The translations under genes and the position numbers were made by a program. From Bizionia sp. M204 (lineage in GTDB: Bacteria; Bacteroidota; Bacteroidia; Flavobacteriales; Flavobacteriaceae): a stretch of 64,000 nt of DNA. How positions within the stretch are numbered: position 1 is the stretch's first letter; the number at the start of each line of letters is the position of its first letter. Positions 25,903 to 35,440 of the stretch are shown in pieces. The stretch covers positions 2,779,001 through 2,843,000 of the forward strand of contig NZ_CP046242.1 of assembly GCF_023205095.1 (NCBI RefSeq), written 5' to 3'. The notes beneath the pieces were generated by a model, which was not told the origin of the DNA, made no database searches, and saw only the letters and a list, made by a program, of their open reading frames with translations.

Positions 25903-26959
25903 AACTCTTGACATATAACACGGTTCTTCTTGTTATGTAAAATACACAAAGAATTAAAAATGCAATTAATGGAAATATTAAAGCGTATTTATCCGTCCAA
26001 TGGCTGACATTTTTACCTACTTTCTGAAAGCTTGAAATAACATCGAAAACCACATCTTCGTCTACTTTCTTCTCATCTAAATCCCGTAATTGGTTTCTTA
26101 AACTTATTTCTTTCTCTAATAAGTCGTATTCACGTGTATTGGACTTGTCTTTACTTAATGAAAATCCTTCTCCTCCAATACTAAATTCTGATGCTTGGGA
26201 TTGTGATTCATTTTCTAAAACGTTAATATATATCTTTTGTAAGGAATCTACTTGCGCTAGTTGAGAGATAATATTGTCTTTTTGAATACCAATTAAGGAG
26301 TCTCTTTTTTTCATTCTTTTTATAGAATACTCATTGGTAAACGATGCATTTAAACCATTTTCTAATTTTGTGAAAATATCATTCTTGCGAGAACTAACTG
26401 TGATTTGAAATATTTCGCCACTGTAAATGCTTCTATTTGCTATATAATCATCAAAACTAATTTCATTTGCACGAACACTATCTATAGATTTCACAAAGCG
26501 ATCGTACTGTATAATTTTGTCATTTTCAGTTTCTGGACCAGGCTCAATTTCAAAACTTACCAGTTCATGCGCATCTTCTTTAGAGATTTCGAATAAGTCG
26601 GCTATCGTTTCATAATTGTTATTACTTAACAATGCATTATAATAACCTATGTTTGTAACAAGCTGGAATTTGGACTCAAAATATGGTCTAACTAGCATAG
26701 ATGAACTATAAACTTTAGGTTTCATCCTTTCAAGTGTATACCCCAAAATACCAGCTAAAATCATTATAACCACTATGATTTTAATATTTACTATTACAAC
26801 CTTTAAACTAAAAATTATAACAGAAAAAATAGCTTTGAAGATATTGGATATGAAGCTAATCAACTTATTAAAGACGTTTCCTATCACATTAAACAACTGC
26901 CCTAAATCAACCTCTTCTGAATCGTTTGATTTATTAGAATTTTGAGGATTCTCGTTCAT
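25892..26959 (-). CDS. Wzz-like chain-length determinant protein
   Basis: A 355-residue inner-membrane protein with a polar N-terminus, a hydrophobic segment at about residues 58-76, a long extracytoplasmic part with coiled-coil character (residues 200-310), and a second transmembrane helix near 325-345. That is the two-helix Wzz arrangement; KPKVYSSSMLVRPYF after the first helix fits the Wzz domain. It has no C-terminal tyrosine-kinase domain. Wzz proteins set the number of repeat units by acting on the Wzy polymerase. It sits 6 bp after the DUF6909 gene and overlaps the rfbB 5' end. Confidence 0.75.
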   Translation of the reverse strand: MNENPQNSNKSNDSEEVDLGQLFNVIGNVFNKLISFISNIFKAIFSVIIFSLKVVIVNIKIIVVIMILAGILGYTLERMKPKVYSSSMLVRPYFESKFQLVTNIGYYNALLSNNNYETIADLFEISKEDAHELVSFEIEPGPETENDKIIQYDRFVKSIDSVRANEISFDDYIANRSIYSGEIFQITVSSRKNDIFTKLENGLNASFTNEYSIKRMKKRDSLIGIQKDNIISQLAQVDSLQKIYINVLENESQSQASEFSIGGEGFSLSKDKSNTREYDLLEKEISLRNQLRDLDEKKVDEDVVFDVISSFQKVGKNVSHWTDKYALIFPLIAFLILCVFYITRRTVLYVKSYEA

Positions 26960-26965
26960 ATCTAT

Positions 26966-28660
26966 CTACTGATTATTAAATATTTGTTGTAATATTTTTC
27001 TTGTTATTAAATAGGTTGGTTTTACTCCTGACGTCCCCAATCCACCTGATGCTAATGTACCTCCTGTTTCTAAAGGATTATCACTCGCATAATAGGCATA
27101 ACGCACTTTAACATCTGGATTAATTGTTTTTCTTACTTTGGATGCCGATTGAATTGCTTTTTGGTAATGAGCACCTTCCATTTCAAGTCCTATAACATGC
27201 CACGTGGAATTATAGAAAAACCTTAAAATATCTTTGTTTTGTAATGATGTTCCTAATACCGTTATCATAGAGCCTTCAAAAACAGACAAACCATGGCCAT
27301 CCAAATCTGCCTTGGATAACTCATTTACAAATGGATAATTATCAGCTGTCCCTTCAAAAATATGTGCAGACGGTATCATAATATCGCCTTTTCCACCTTC
27401 CAAAATTCCTGCTTTACCCATTATGGATACGGATGCCACATTTAAATGAATACTTTTATTATCAATTTGGGCAGGTTTTAATAACTCGTCAATGGTTTCG
27501 TAGGCTTGCTCTCCAAAAGCATAATCCATAACAAATATAATAGGTTTTTCGGATTTCTTATCGGTTTTAGTAATTTCTAAATCAGTTTTCGATAAATCTA
27601 TCTTTTCTGTATCAAAAATCTGTACATCTATATTGGTTCCAGACGTGTCTGGTATATAAATCATGCCCCCTTGTAAGGCTTGCTTGGTTACCTTTTCACG
27701 TAGAGATTCATTTTCTTTTTTACTGATTTCTTCGTAAACCTGAAAAATGGTTTTTTTACCTAGTAAACTTTTTAGCGCTGTTGGTGCATAAATTGTATTC
27801 ATAACACTATGCATATTGGCACTAATGATATGAATTGGTCTTTCTAAAAGGTTATTTTTATGTAAAATATTTTTAATATTATCTGCCCATATTTCACCAT
27901 GAATATGATGACCTAAACGCTCGCGTAAAACAGGGCTAAAAGTAATGGTGCGTTTATTATTATTAATAACTTCCTCAATAGCAAGTTTTCCTAACCAATA
28001 AACAATATGTAATAAACGCTCTGGTTGTTCTGGTGTTTGAAATTGCTCATAAACAAAGCGCAACTCATCAAACGTTCTTCCCAAAATATTTGCCGTATGT
28101 GTTATAGCAATCTCACGTTCGTTTTGGGTAAGTTTTTTTTTGGCTAAAACAGCTTTTTCTAACTTAATCCAATCGCGCGTAGTACCACCAGATTCATCAA
28201 TTAAAACGCGCTTGCTTATTTTATGAGATTCCACAAACATAAAGGTTAAGTGGGTTAGAATATCATAAATCTCTGAACGACCTCTTGTAATTTCAATATT
28301 CATTTGTTCATCGTCAATGCGATAACAATTTCTGCGTCGTTTTGGAGGAATTATAGCTTTAAAATGGGAGTTACCGTAACCTTCATCACTAGTCAGGTTA
28401 ATAAACATGCACTCTTCAATACCTTGAGGTAATCTATCAATAACATATAAAAGTCCTTCTAATTCTGCTTTTTCATCACCAATGGACCCATAAATTTCAG
28501 GACGTAAAAGTAATAAAGCCTCACGAAGCGTTTCACCTGAAACACCCATAGGCTTATAAAAACCACGATTAAATAAATGTCTCATGGTAATGTACATTCT
28601 TTCTATTGCATTTGAGCTTTCTTGAGCTCTCGTTCTAGCATGATGCTTTTTTTTGTTCAT
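26966..28660 (-). CDS. DUF6909-type protein with nucleoside-phosphorylase-like C-terminus
   Basis: A 564-residue cytoplasmic protein that looks like a conserved Bacteroidota family known only as a domain of unknown function. The C-terminal third shows features of the purine nucleoside phosphorylase fold: GDIMIPSAHIF, VIGLEMEGAHYQKA (GLEMEG at about 491-496) and YYASDNP (Asp near 527). These correspond to the M-E substrate-binding pair and catalytic Asp of that superfamily. Whether it cleaves or binds a nucleoside is unknown. The Arg/Lys-rich N-terminus and the middle region are not recognised. It is 6 bp upstream of the wzz-like gene and has its own well-formed promoter, so it is the first gene of the long polysaccharide transcript. 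Confidence 0.65.
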   Translation of the reverse strand: MNKKKHHARTRAQESSNAIERMYITMRHLFNRGFYKPMGVSGETLREALLLLRPEIYGSIGDEKAELEGLLYVIDRLPQGIEECMFINLTSDEGYGNSHFKAIIPPKRRRNCYRIDDEQMNIEITRGRSEIYDILTHLTFMFVESHKISKRVLIDESGGTTRDWIKLEKAVLAKKKLTQNEREIAITHTANILGRTFDELRFVYEQFQTPEQPERLLHIVYWLGKLAIEEVINNNKRTITFSPVLRERLGHHIHGEIWADNIKNILHKNNLLERPIHIISANMHSVMNTIYAPTALKSLLGKKTIFQVYEEISKKENESLREKVTKQALQGGMIYIPDTSGTNIDVQIFDTEKIDLSKTDLEITKTDKKSEKPIIFVMDYAFGEQAYETIDELLKPAQIDNKSIHLNVASVSIMGKAGILEGGKGDIMIPSAHIFEGTADNYPFVNELSKADLDGHGLSVFEGSMITVLGTSLQNKDILRFFYNSTWHVIGLEMEGAHYQKAIQSASKVRKTINPDVKVRYAYYASDNPLETGGTLASGGLGTSGVKPTYLITRKILQQIFNNQ

Positions 28661-28677
28661 AAAAACTGTTTAATTAT

Positions 28678-28707
28678 CAAATATACTATTATTTAATCAA
28701 ATTCAAA
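28678..28707 (-). promoter_or_regulatory. Flavobacterial promoter at the head of the polysaccharide operon
   Basis: On the minus strand TTTG (28704-28707) is followed after 18 bp by TATATTTG (28678-28685), a good match to the Bacteroidota consensus TTTG-N17-20-TAnnTTTG. The start codon of the DUF6909 gene at 28660 lies 17 bp beyond the -7 box. The promoter sits inside the 3' end of the GH3 gene. It could drive DUF6909, wzz, rfbBACD and the sulfur genes. Confidence 0.65.
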
Positions 28708-30191
28708 TTGTAGATTTTATCTGCAATTTTCCTATCGTTTGATAAACGTGGTAATTTATTCTGACCTCCTAATTTTCCTATAGATTTCATATAGTCCTGA
28801 AAACCATTTTTGGTAATCATAGTTATTTTTAACGGCTGTAAAACCCGACCTTTAATTAAATCGAAATAATAACTGTTTTGATTCTGTAAAGCCGCATCAA
28901 TTTTAGCAGCTAATTGCGAAACATCTGCTACGTCATTTTCAAATTCTATAAACCACTCATGATAGGGCAATCCCGATTCTGGTGTAATTTGGGGAGCAAC
29001 TGTAAATTCAGAAATTTGAAAATTGGTTCCTTCAATGGCTTCTTTTAAAGCTTGTTCTACTTCTTTTCCTATAACATGTTCGCCAAAAGCTGAAATAAAA
29101 TGCTTAATCCTGCCAGAAACAATTACACGATACGGTTTTGTGGATGTAAACATAACGGTATCTCCAACATTGTATGCCCAAAGCCCTGCGTTTGTTGAAA
29201 TGATCATCACGTAATTAACACCAATTTTTACATCTTTAAGGGTTAATCTAGTTGGATGTGCATCAAAAAATGCATCAGCTGGAATAAATTCGTAAAATAT
29301 ACCCGCATTTAAAAGCAATAACATGCCTTTTTGATCTTGCTTATCTTGATAGGCAAAAAATCCTTCGCTGGCTGGATATAATTCAATACTATCAACTTTC
29401 CGGCCGATTAAATTTTCAAATTTAGCACGATAGGGTTCATAGTTTACACCTCCAAAAATAAAAAGGTTGAAGTTTTTAAAAACATCACCCACTTTCTGAC
29501 CTGTTTTTTGTTGAATTTTCTCAAAATACATTTGAACCCAAGATGGAATTCCAGAAATAACGGTCATGTTTTCTGGAAGCGTTTCTTTAACAATAGCTTC
29601 CACTTTGGTTTCCCAATCTTCAATACAATTGGTTTCCCAAGACGGCATGCGATTTTTCTGAAGATATTCTGGGACAAAATGAGCCACAATTCCGGATAAG
29701 CGTCCCAATTGAATCCCATTTTGCTCATGTAAAACAGGACTTCCTTGTAGAAATATCATTTTTCCTGCTACGAATTGTGAATTTCCCGTTTCATGAATGT
29801 AGGATAAAATAGCATTTCGCGCAGCCGTAACATGGGTTGGCATACTTTCCTTAGTCAACGGAATATATTTAGCACCCGATGTAGTACCTGATGTTTTGGC
29901 GAAATAAAGCGGTTTTCCTGTCCATAATACATCGGGTTCCCCGGCAACAACACGCTCTACGTAGGGTTTTAGTTCTTCGTAATCGCGAATTGGTACACGT
30001 TTTACAAAATCCGCATGATGGTTAATGCTAATAAAATCATGATCCGCTCCAAAGGCCGTGGAACTGGCTTGACTTATGAGTTCCTGAAACACCTGTTCTT
30101 GGGTTTCAATAGGGTTATCAATCCACTTTTTCTCCTTTCTAATAATATAACTTGCGAATGGTTTCGCCAATAAAGCTTTTAGTGAAAACAT
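28689..30191 (-). CDS. GH3-family acyl-adenylating enzyme
   Basis: A 500-residue member of the family named after plant auxin-responsive GH3 proteins, common in Bacteroidota. The adenylation-type motif FAKTSGTTSGAKYIPLT (near residues 105-121) matches the ATP-binding P-loop of the ANL-like superfamily. ELYPASEGFFAYQ near 276 and YNVGDTVMFTS near 343 are the second and third conserved blocks. Plant members join amino acids to carboxylic hormones; the bacterial substrate is unknown. Its start overlaps the M23 peptidase stop by one base, so it is likely in the same transcript. Confidence 0.85.
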   Translation of the reverse strand: MFSLKALLAKPFASYIIRKEKKWIDNPIETQEQVFQELISQASSTAFGADHDFISINHHADFVKRVPIRDYEELKPYVERVVAGEPDVLWTGKPLYFAKTSGTTSGAKYIPLTKESMPTHVTAARNAILSYIHETGNSQFVAGKMIFLQGSPVLHEQNGIQLGRLSGIVAHFVPEYLQKNRMPSWETNCIEDWETKVEAIVKETLPENMTVISGIPSWVQMYFEKIQQKTGQKVGDVFKNFNLFIFGGVNYEPYRAKFENLIGRKVDSIELYPASEGFFAYQDKQDQKGMLLLLNAGIFYEFIPADAFFDAHPTRLTLKDVKIGVNYVMIISTNAGLWAYNVGDTVMFTSTKPYRVIVSGRIKHFISAFGEHVIGKEVEQALKEAIEGTNFQISEFTVAPQITPESGLPYHEWFIEFENDVADVSQLAAKIDAALQNQNSYYFDLIKGRVLQPLKITMITKNGFQDYMKSIGKLGGQNKLPRLSNDRKIADKIYNLNLIK

Positions 30192-31060
30192 TATTTAAAA
30201 TCTATAAAATTAGTCGGATTAATAGGGTATCCATCACTCCATAATTCAAAATGCAAATGTGGTCCAGTAGTAATTGAACCTGTATTACCAGTTGTGGCAA
30301 TCACTTCGCCAGCTGTTACAACATCACCTTGTACTTTGGTAAGCAGGGTATTATGTTTATACACGGAAATTAAACTTTGGCTATGTTCTAAAATGATAAC
30401 GTAACCAGCTTCGGTTGTCCAATCGGCAAAAATTACTGTTCCGTCAGCGGTTGCTTTTACTGGTGTTCCTTTTTCTGCTACAATATCCACAGCAAAATGT
30501 TTTTCTTCCACATTATATTCTTGAGAAATAGTTCCAGAAACAGGTGGAAATAGTATAAAACTGGAATTGAGTTTTGCCGATTCAAATAAATTGTATTTAT
30601 CTTCTTTTTTTACTTTTTCTCGTAAAATAGAATCCTCTTTGGTTGGCGATAAATCTATAGTTTTAGCTTCTTGTCGTGTAGCTTCAATAATTGAATCTTT
30701 GTTAAAATCTACCTTATCAACTTCGCCATACAAAACCTTTTTTATAGATGAAAAATACTGCTCATTTATTGCAATAACTTGTTGGAGTGAATCGGTTTTA
30801 TAATTTAACTCTGTTGCACGTTTTTTAAGTGCCACAGATGAATAACCAGGAATATATTCACGGAGTGGCGTAAACGCAATTAAAATGGTAGTGGCTACAA
30901 TTAAAAAAATAGCCGATAATGACATGAGCACAAACACATTAAGTCGCGTTAGTTTTAAGGAAATACGCTCTTCAAAAGTGTCCTCGTTTAAAATAACCAA
31001 TCGATACTTATTAAGTAGTTTCTTGGTAAACTTTCTAGATTTCTTCTTTTTATTAGCCAT
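30191..31060 (-). CDS. M23 family metallopeptidase
   Basis: A 289-residue cell-wall peptidase, cytoplasmic N-terminus first. It has a basic start (MANKKKKSRKFTKK), one transmembrane helix at about 45-68, a coiled-coil-like linker, and a C-terminal LytM domain. The zinc site is complete: HFAVD and HLHFE. The domain should cleave peptide bridges of peptidoglycan in the periplasm. The ATG at 31060 is preferred over the GTG at 31069, because that GTG falls inside a TAnnTTTG promoter box (31069-31076). Confidence 0.9.
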   Translation of the reverse strand: MANKKKKSRKFTKKLLNKYRLVILNEDTFEERISLKLTRLNVFVLMSLSAIFLIVATTILIAFTPLREYIPGYSSVALKKRATELNYKTDSLQQVIAINEQYFSSIKKVLYGEVDKVDFNKDSIIEATRQEAKTIDLSPTKEDSILREKVKKEDKYNLFESAKLNSSFILFPPVSGTISQEYNVEEKHFAVDIVAEKGTPVKATADGTVIFADWTTEAGYVIILEHSQSLISVYKHNTLLTKVQGDVVTAGEVIATTGNTGSITTGPHLHFELWSDGYPINPTNFIDFK

Positions 31061-31068
31061 AGGTTCCA

Positions 31069-31076
31069 CAAAATTA
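31069..31076 (-). promoter_or_regulatory. -7 element of the M23 peptidase gene
   Basis: TAATTTTG on the minus strand fits TAnnTTTG. It places the transcription start within a few bases of the ATG at 31060, giving a very short leader, and argues against the upstream GTG as the start. No strong -33 element was seen. Confidence 0.45.
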
Positions 31077-31151
31077 CTTAAAAATATGGCACAATCGTAT
31101 TTAGTTCATGCTAAAGTTGGTGTTAAAACGTTTATATTAAACTTTAATTAT

Positions 31152-31159
31152 TAACTTTG
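31152..31159 (+). promoter_or_regulatory. -7 element of tatA
   Basis: TAACTTTG matches TAnnTTTG and lies 19 bp before the tatA ATG. The -33 region shows only a TTTA around 31131. It fits the usual flavobacterial layout of a -7 box within 30 bp of the start codon. Confidence 0.5.
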
Positions 31160-31178
31160 TACTTTAAAATAACATACG

Positions 31179-31355
31179 ATGATTTCATTAAGTATATTTT
31201 TAGCCCCAGGACCATGGCAAATAGTTTTAATTGTCGTGATTGTTTTACTACTTTTTGGTGGTAAAAAAATCCCTGAATTAATGCGTGGCTTAGGTAGCGG
31301 AATTAAAGAATTTAAGGACGCAAGTAAAGAAGAAGAAACTGATAAAAAAGAGTAA
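31179..31355 (+). CDS. tatA: Sec-independent protein translocase subunit TatA/E
   Basis: A 58-residue protein. The N-terminal hydrophobic helix ([15 protein letters not shown], residues 12-26) is followed by the family hinge [21 protein letters not shown] and a charged tail. This is the textbook TatA/TatE/Hcf106 pattern: a membrane helix, a Gly hinge and an amphipathic helix. It forms the pore of the twin-arginine pathway in the inner membrane. It is a single gene between divergent M23 on the left and a convergent DUF4837 gene on the right, with its own -7 element and a strong terminator 18 bp after the stop. tatC is not in the window. Confidence 0.93.
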   Translation: MISLSIFLAPGPWQIVLIVVIVLLLFGGKKIPELMRGLGSGIKEFKDASKEEETDKKE

Positions 31356-31373
31356 TCTTTTTTAGTACATACG

Positions 31374-31408
31374 AAAAAACCCAACCTGTTATCGAGTTGG
31401 GTTTTTTT
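31374..31408. terminator. Bidirectional terminator between tatA and the DUF4837 gene
   Basis: AAAAAACCCAAC pairs perfectly with GTTGGGTTTTTT around a 10-base loop. The T run on one strand and A run on the other allow it to stop transcripts from both convergent genes. Confidence 0.9.
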
Positions 31409-31429
31409 GTGTCTAATTATGTTTCTATT

Positions 31430-32407
31430 TTAATGAAATTTTATGGACTTAATAATGGCTTCCAACTCAAACATATAGTCCCGCTTACTAACCGATGGTG
31501 CAAAAGCAAAACCTTCTACCACCAGAAGTCGATTATTAGCCTCATCATCAATTATATAGTTAACAAATGGTCCAGACATAAAGGCATTTTTAACATCCCA
31601 AATACCTCTAGTTTCATAAGCTAATTTATCACTAATTGTAGTTTTGGCTAAAAAGGGTGTGTATTTATTTTCAGTGATCATAAACGAGCCATCCAAAGGT
31701 CCTGGAATATGCTTTTCCCCTATGGAATCTCGAATTTTTATTATTTGACCAACCACGCTATCATTGTCTGTAATGCTGCCATAAGGAAGCTCATAAAGCA
31801 AAATATTAGTGGTTCCGGTGGTAATATCTTTTCGAATCCAATAAAATTTTCCGTCTTCCGTTGCAATTCTATATGCAGATGGAAAGTTAATGGATATGCC
31901 TAATTTTTCTTTAATGGTATTATTTTTATGAAGCGATAATTTAATGCGTCGTTGCTGTTCTTTAATTTCTTCATTTTTTAAAGCCATTACAATTTGATCC
32001 GCATTATCCGTTAACTGTTGCGAAATTTCCTCATCCGTTTTACCTGTTACAACCACCACACGTTGGGGTCTAGCAAATAAATTTTTTGCAATTTTAACCT
32101 TGGCAGAATCACTTTTTTCAATTTTTAAAACAATCCGACTTTGCTGTGCAAAACCTGTGAAAACAACTGGTGGTAATTGGCTCAATATAAATAGGGGTTC
32201 GTCTTGTGGTAAGCCGTGAACAGGAGCCGCCAAAATATTCCGAAGTGTCTCTCCTACCTGACCTTCCCACAATTCATTGTCTACAACAACCGACAGATTA
32301 TTGATTTTCCCAGACGATTGGGATAAAAGACGTTTATTTGAAGATTTGTTGTCGTTACATGACGTCATTACTATTAATGACATAAAAACAAGTAATAATT
32401 TTTGCAT
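31430..32407 (-). CDS. DUF4837 family lipoprotein
   Basis: A 325-residue lipoprotein with lipobox VMTSC (lipid Cys at residue 17). The remainder matches my recollection of the DUF4837 family of Bacteroidota: SGKINNLSVVVDNELWEG after the signal, and later GPLDGSFMITENKYTPF. The function is unknown; the size suggests two or three alpha/beta domains facing the periplasm. It lies 22 bp downstream of the LysM transglycosylase on the same strand, which hints at cell-envelope work. Confidence 0.8.
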   Translation of the reverse strand: MQKLLLVFMSLIVMTSCNDNKSSNKRLLSQSSGKINNLSVVVDNELWEGQVGETLRNILAAPVHGLPQDEPLFILSQLPPVVFTGFAQQSRIVLKIEKSDSAKVKIAKNLFARPQRVVVVTGKTDEEISQQLTDNADQIVMALKNEEIKEQQRRIKLSLHKNNTIKEKLGISINFPSAYRIATEDGKFYWIRKDITTGTTNILLYELPYGSITDNDSVVGQIIKIRDSIGEKHIPGPLDGSFMITENKYTPFLAKTTISDKLAYETRGIWDVKNAFMSGPFVNYIIDDEANNRLLVVEGFAFAPSVSKRDYMFELEAIIKSIKFH

Positions 32408-32429
32408 GATAGTACCTAGTTTATACTGA

Positions 32430-34025
32430 TTAGCCTTTGGAAAGTTTTAATGACATTCCTGGTTTTAAATTGTTACCACTAATATCGTTCCAATCTCGAA
32501 TATTTTGAACAGAAACGCCTGGAAATTTTTGTGAAATACTCCAAAGCGAGTCACCACTCTTTACAATATAGGTTTTTGGCGTTGATTTTGAACTACTTGA
32601 GTTGTTAGAACTGCTTGCCTGTGGAACAGGATTTCTTGGGTATATAGTTAAACGCTGTCCAATACGTAAATTATTACTCCGCAAACCGTTCCATTGTTTT
32701 ATTTGACTTACGCGAACACCATATTTCCTAGCTATTAAGCCTAAATAATCTCCAGATTTAACGCGATATCGTTCTTTACTTTGACTATCAAAAAATTGTG
32801 GTAATGGTTTTTCCCGTTCATCCAATTCAGCCTTCGCAGATTTGTAAATAGTATCCTCGTTAGTTACAAATGTTCCAACAGCTGTTAGTGGCAATCGTAA
32901 TGAATAGTTTTCCTCTGGAATAAAGGGAATAATATCTAATTTGTAGGATGGGTTTAAAAATTGTAATTCTTCTATATTAACACCTGTCGCTTCTGAAACC
33001 TGATCTAAAGTAATCATTTGCTTTACATGAATTGTATCGGTTTCAAAATGATGAAATGCTGGTTTTTCAGCAACTAATCCGTGTTCTTCAGCATATTCAA
33101 AAATATACATGGTTGCCAAAAATGCAGGAAGATATCCCGCTGTTTCACGTGGTAAATTATGACGAATATTCCAGTAATTTTCATAACCACCTGATCGTCT
33201 AATAGCTTTTAATACATTTCCTGGTCCCGAATTATACGCTGCTAATGCCAAATCCCAATCTCCGAACATAGAATACAAGGCAGCCAAATATTTAGCTGCT
33301 GCTTTGGTAGATTTTATTGGGTCGCTACGTTCATCTACATAACTACTCACATTTAAACCATATTCTTTTCCTGTGGCAAACATAAACTGCCATAAACCTG
33401 TTGCACCTACACGTGATCGTGCTCGTGGTTTTAAAGCGGATTCTACAATGGCTAAATACTTAACCTCCAAAGGCACATCTTGTGCATCCAACTCTTGCTC
33501 AAACATAGGGAAATAGAAGTGACTCAACCCCATGAGTCGCTCAAAATAACCACGCCTATTTTTTAAAAATCCTTTTATAACACTTTCTAAAGATGGATTG
33601 TACGCAATATTAAAAGGTGTTCTAGCATTTAAGCGATCTAAACGTGCCTTTAAAGTATCGGTTGGTAAATCTGGATAATAAACTTCCTTATAATCTAATT
33701 CTGAAATGGCTGTATAAAGGGTATCGTACAAAGCGTTGCTATATAATTCTTCCCGCCATTTTTCATCTAATTCTGCTGTAAATTCTAAATCTTTAAGGGC
33801 TTTTATATCAACAGAGTCGGTTTCTATTTCAATCTGCTTTTTGTAAAATTGTTGACCATCAATTATGGTGTCCACTTCATAAGATTCACCAGCAATTAAT
33901 TGCTCTTCGGGAATATGCGTTTTTACAATTTTCTTGGGAATAGAATCTTGCGCATAGGTTATTCCCACAGCAATAAATATTGCAGAAAGACTTAAACGTA
34001 TGTTATTTTTAGTAAAACAATTCAC
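32430..34025 (-). CDS. MltD-like lytic transglycosylase with two LysM domains
   Basis: A 531-residue exported enzyme. Translation starts at GTG (34025), which is needed to include the signal peptide ending near TYAQ (residues 1-25). The SLT domain occupies about residues 170-320; the catalytic Glu is in VESALKPRARS, with GATGLWQFM and AAYNSGPGNV following. Two LysM repeats (YRVKSGDYLGLIARKYG and YIVKSGDSLWSISQKF) near 410-530 bind glycan strands. It cleaves the MurNAc-GlcNAc bond, forming 1,6-anhydro ends, and remodels peptidoglycan. Neighbouring DUF4837 and M23 genes also suggest envelope biogenesis. Confidence 0.92.
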   Translation of the reverse strand: MNCFTKNNIRLSLSAIFIAVGITYAQDSIPKKIVKTHIPEEQLIAGESYEVDTIIDGQQFYKKQIEIETDSVDIKALKDLEFTAELDEKWREELYSNALYDTLYTAISELDYKEVYYPDLPTDTLKARLDRLNARTPFNIAYNPSLESVIKGFLKNRRGYFERLMGLSHFYFPMFEQELDAQDVPLEVKYLAIVESALKPRARSRVGATGLWQFMFATGKEYGLNVSSYVDERSDPIKSTKAAAKYLAALYSMFGDWDLALAAYNSGPGNVLKAIRRSGGYENYWNIRHNLPRETAGYLPAFLATMYIFEYAEEHGLVAEKPAFHHFETDTIHVKQMITLDQVSEATGVNIEELQFLNPSYKLDIIPFIPEENYSLRLPLTAVGTFVTNEDTIYKSAKAELDEREKPLPQFFDSQSKERYRVKSGDYLGLIARKYGVRVSQIKQWNGLRSNNLRIGQRLTIYPRNPVPQASSSNNSSSSKSTPKTYIVKSGDSLWSISQKFPGVSVQNIRDWNDISGNNLKPGMSLKLSKG

Positions 34026-34064
34026 GTATTTAGGTTTTAAAAATTTGAGGTAATAGTTTTTATA

Positions 34065-35252
34065 TTAATCTAAAATGGCAGCAATTCCAGGAAGGGTTTT
34101 ACCTTCAAGACTCTCTAACATAGCGCCTCCTCCTGTACTCACATAACTAACTTGATCTTCAAATCCAAACTGCTTAACAGCTGCAACCGAATCACCTCCA
34201 CCTACTAACGAGAAAGCACCTTCTTTTGTTGCATCGGCAATAGCATAACCTAAAGCCATTGTTCCTTTTGCAAAGTTTGGCATTTCAAAAACACCAAGGG
34301 GACCATTCCATAAAATAGTTTTCGAATTTTTTACAACCGTAGCAAATTTTTCCTCGGTTACGGGACCTATATCTAATCCCATCCAGCCATCGGGAATATT
34401 ATTGACTGCACATGTGTTCGTATGCGCATTATTATCAAAAGCATCTGCAATAATGGCATCCACTGGTAAATGAACTTCAACATTTTTATTTTTAGCCTTT
34501 TCTAAAATCGAATTAGCCAGGTCTAATTTATCATCTTCTACTAATGAATCTCCTATCTTACCGCCTTGTGCTTTAATAAAGGTAAAGGTCATACCACCAC
34601 CAATAATTAAATGGTCAATTTTATCTAAAATATTATCAATAATGGTAATTTTACTCGATACTTTAGCACCACCTAAAATAGCACAGACCGGTTTTTCGCC
34701 CGTATTCATTACCTTATCAATACTTTTTATTTCTTGAGCTAATAAATAACCAAAACACTTGTTATCAGGGAAAAATTTAGCCACAATAGCGGTTGATGCA
34801 TGCGCTCTATGCGCAGTACCAAAGGCATCATTAACATAAATATCACCTAATTTAGCCAATTGCTTTGCAAAATCCTCATTACCAGCAGTTTCTTCTGCAT
34901 GAAAGCGTAAATTTTCTAACAAAATAATTTGTCCAGGCTTTAAATTTTTCACTGCAGTCTCTGCCTCTTCCCCAACGCAATTAGGAACAAAAAGTACTTC
35001 AACACCTAAAATATCTTCAACTTTATCTGCAATATGCTTTAATGAAAATTTATCCTCAACACCTTTTGGCCTTCCTAAATGCGACATTAAAACACAACTT
35101 CCGCCATCTTCCAAAATCTTAATAATAGTTGGTTTTGCTGCAAGAATTCGTGTGGTATCACCAACATGAAGATTATCATCTAAAGGCACATTAAAATCTA
35201 CACGAATTAAGGCTTTTTTGTTTTCAAAATTAAAATCGTCTAATGTTCTCAT
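34065..35252 (-). CDS. pgk: Phosphoglycerate kinase
   Basis: A 395-residue glycolytic enzyme. [10 protein letters not shown] near 17-26 is the family signature. [18 protein letters not shown] and the C-terminal GGGDSVAAV and STGGGAMLE complete the substrate and nucleotide sites. It transfers phosphate from 1,3-bisphosphoglycerate to ADP. It stands alone with a 188-bp gap upstream, shared with the divergent holB gene. Confidence 0.97.
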   Translation of the reverse strand: MRTLDDFNFENKKALIRVDFNVPLDDNLHVGDTTRILAAKPTIIKILEDGGSCVLMSHLGRPKGVEDKFSLKHIADKVEDILGVEVLFVPNCVGEEAETAVKNLKPGQIILLENLRFHAEETAGNEDFAKQLAKLGDIYVNDAFGTAHRAHASTAIVAKFFPDNKCFGYLLAQEIKSIDKVMNTGEKPVCAILGGAKVSSKITIIDNILDKIDHLIIGGGMTFTFIKAQGGKIGDSLVEDDKLDLANSILEKAKNKNVEVHLPVDAIIADAFDNNAHTNTCAVNNIPDGWMGLDIGPVTEEKFATVVKNSKTILWNGPLGVFEMPNFAKGTMALGYAIADATKEGAFSLVGGGDSVAAVKQFGFEDQVSYVSTGGGAMLESLEGKTLPGIAAILD

Positions 35253-35309
35253 AATCCAATTGTGGTATAAATTAGTCCTGTTAAAATATGATTTAATATC
35301 ATGGATTCA

Positions 35310-35317
35310 CAAATATA
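35310..35317 (-). promoter_or_regulatory. Possible -7 element of pgk
   Basis: TATATTTG on the minus strand, 57 bp before the pgk ATG, matches TAnnTTTG. No clear -33 partner is seen, so it is tentative. Confidence 0.4.
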
Positions 35318-35428
35318 TATTTTTCAGGCAATAATGACTTAACTTTTAGGCTTACTTTAATAGTATTCTATCAAATTAAAAGCGGCTTTCTTTTAAGGTA
35401 TGCTTCACAAAAAATGAAAAAAAATATG

Positions 35429-35436
35429 TAGGTTTG
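35429..35436 (+). promoter_or_regulatory. Possible -7 element of holB
   Basis: TAGGTTTG matches TAnnTTTG and is only 4 bp before the holB ATG, so the mRNA would be nearly leaderless. That is unusually close, and the assignment is tentative. Confidence 0.35.
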
Positions 35437-35440
35437 CCGT

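Noticed and set aside
27195-27212. A third CCACGTGG, possibly parS
   Set aside because: The flanks do not match (ATG on the left instead of GTT) and it lies in a coding sequence, so it is not a parS site.
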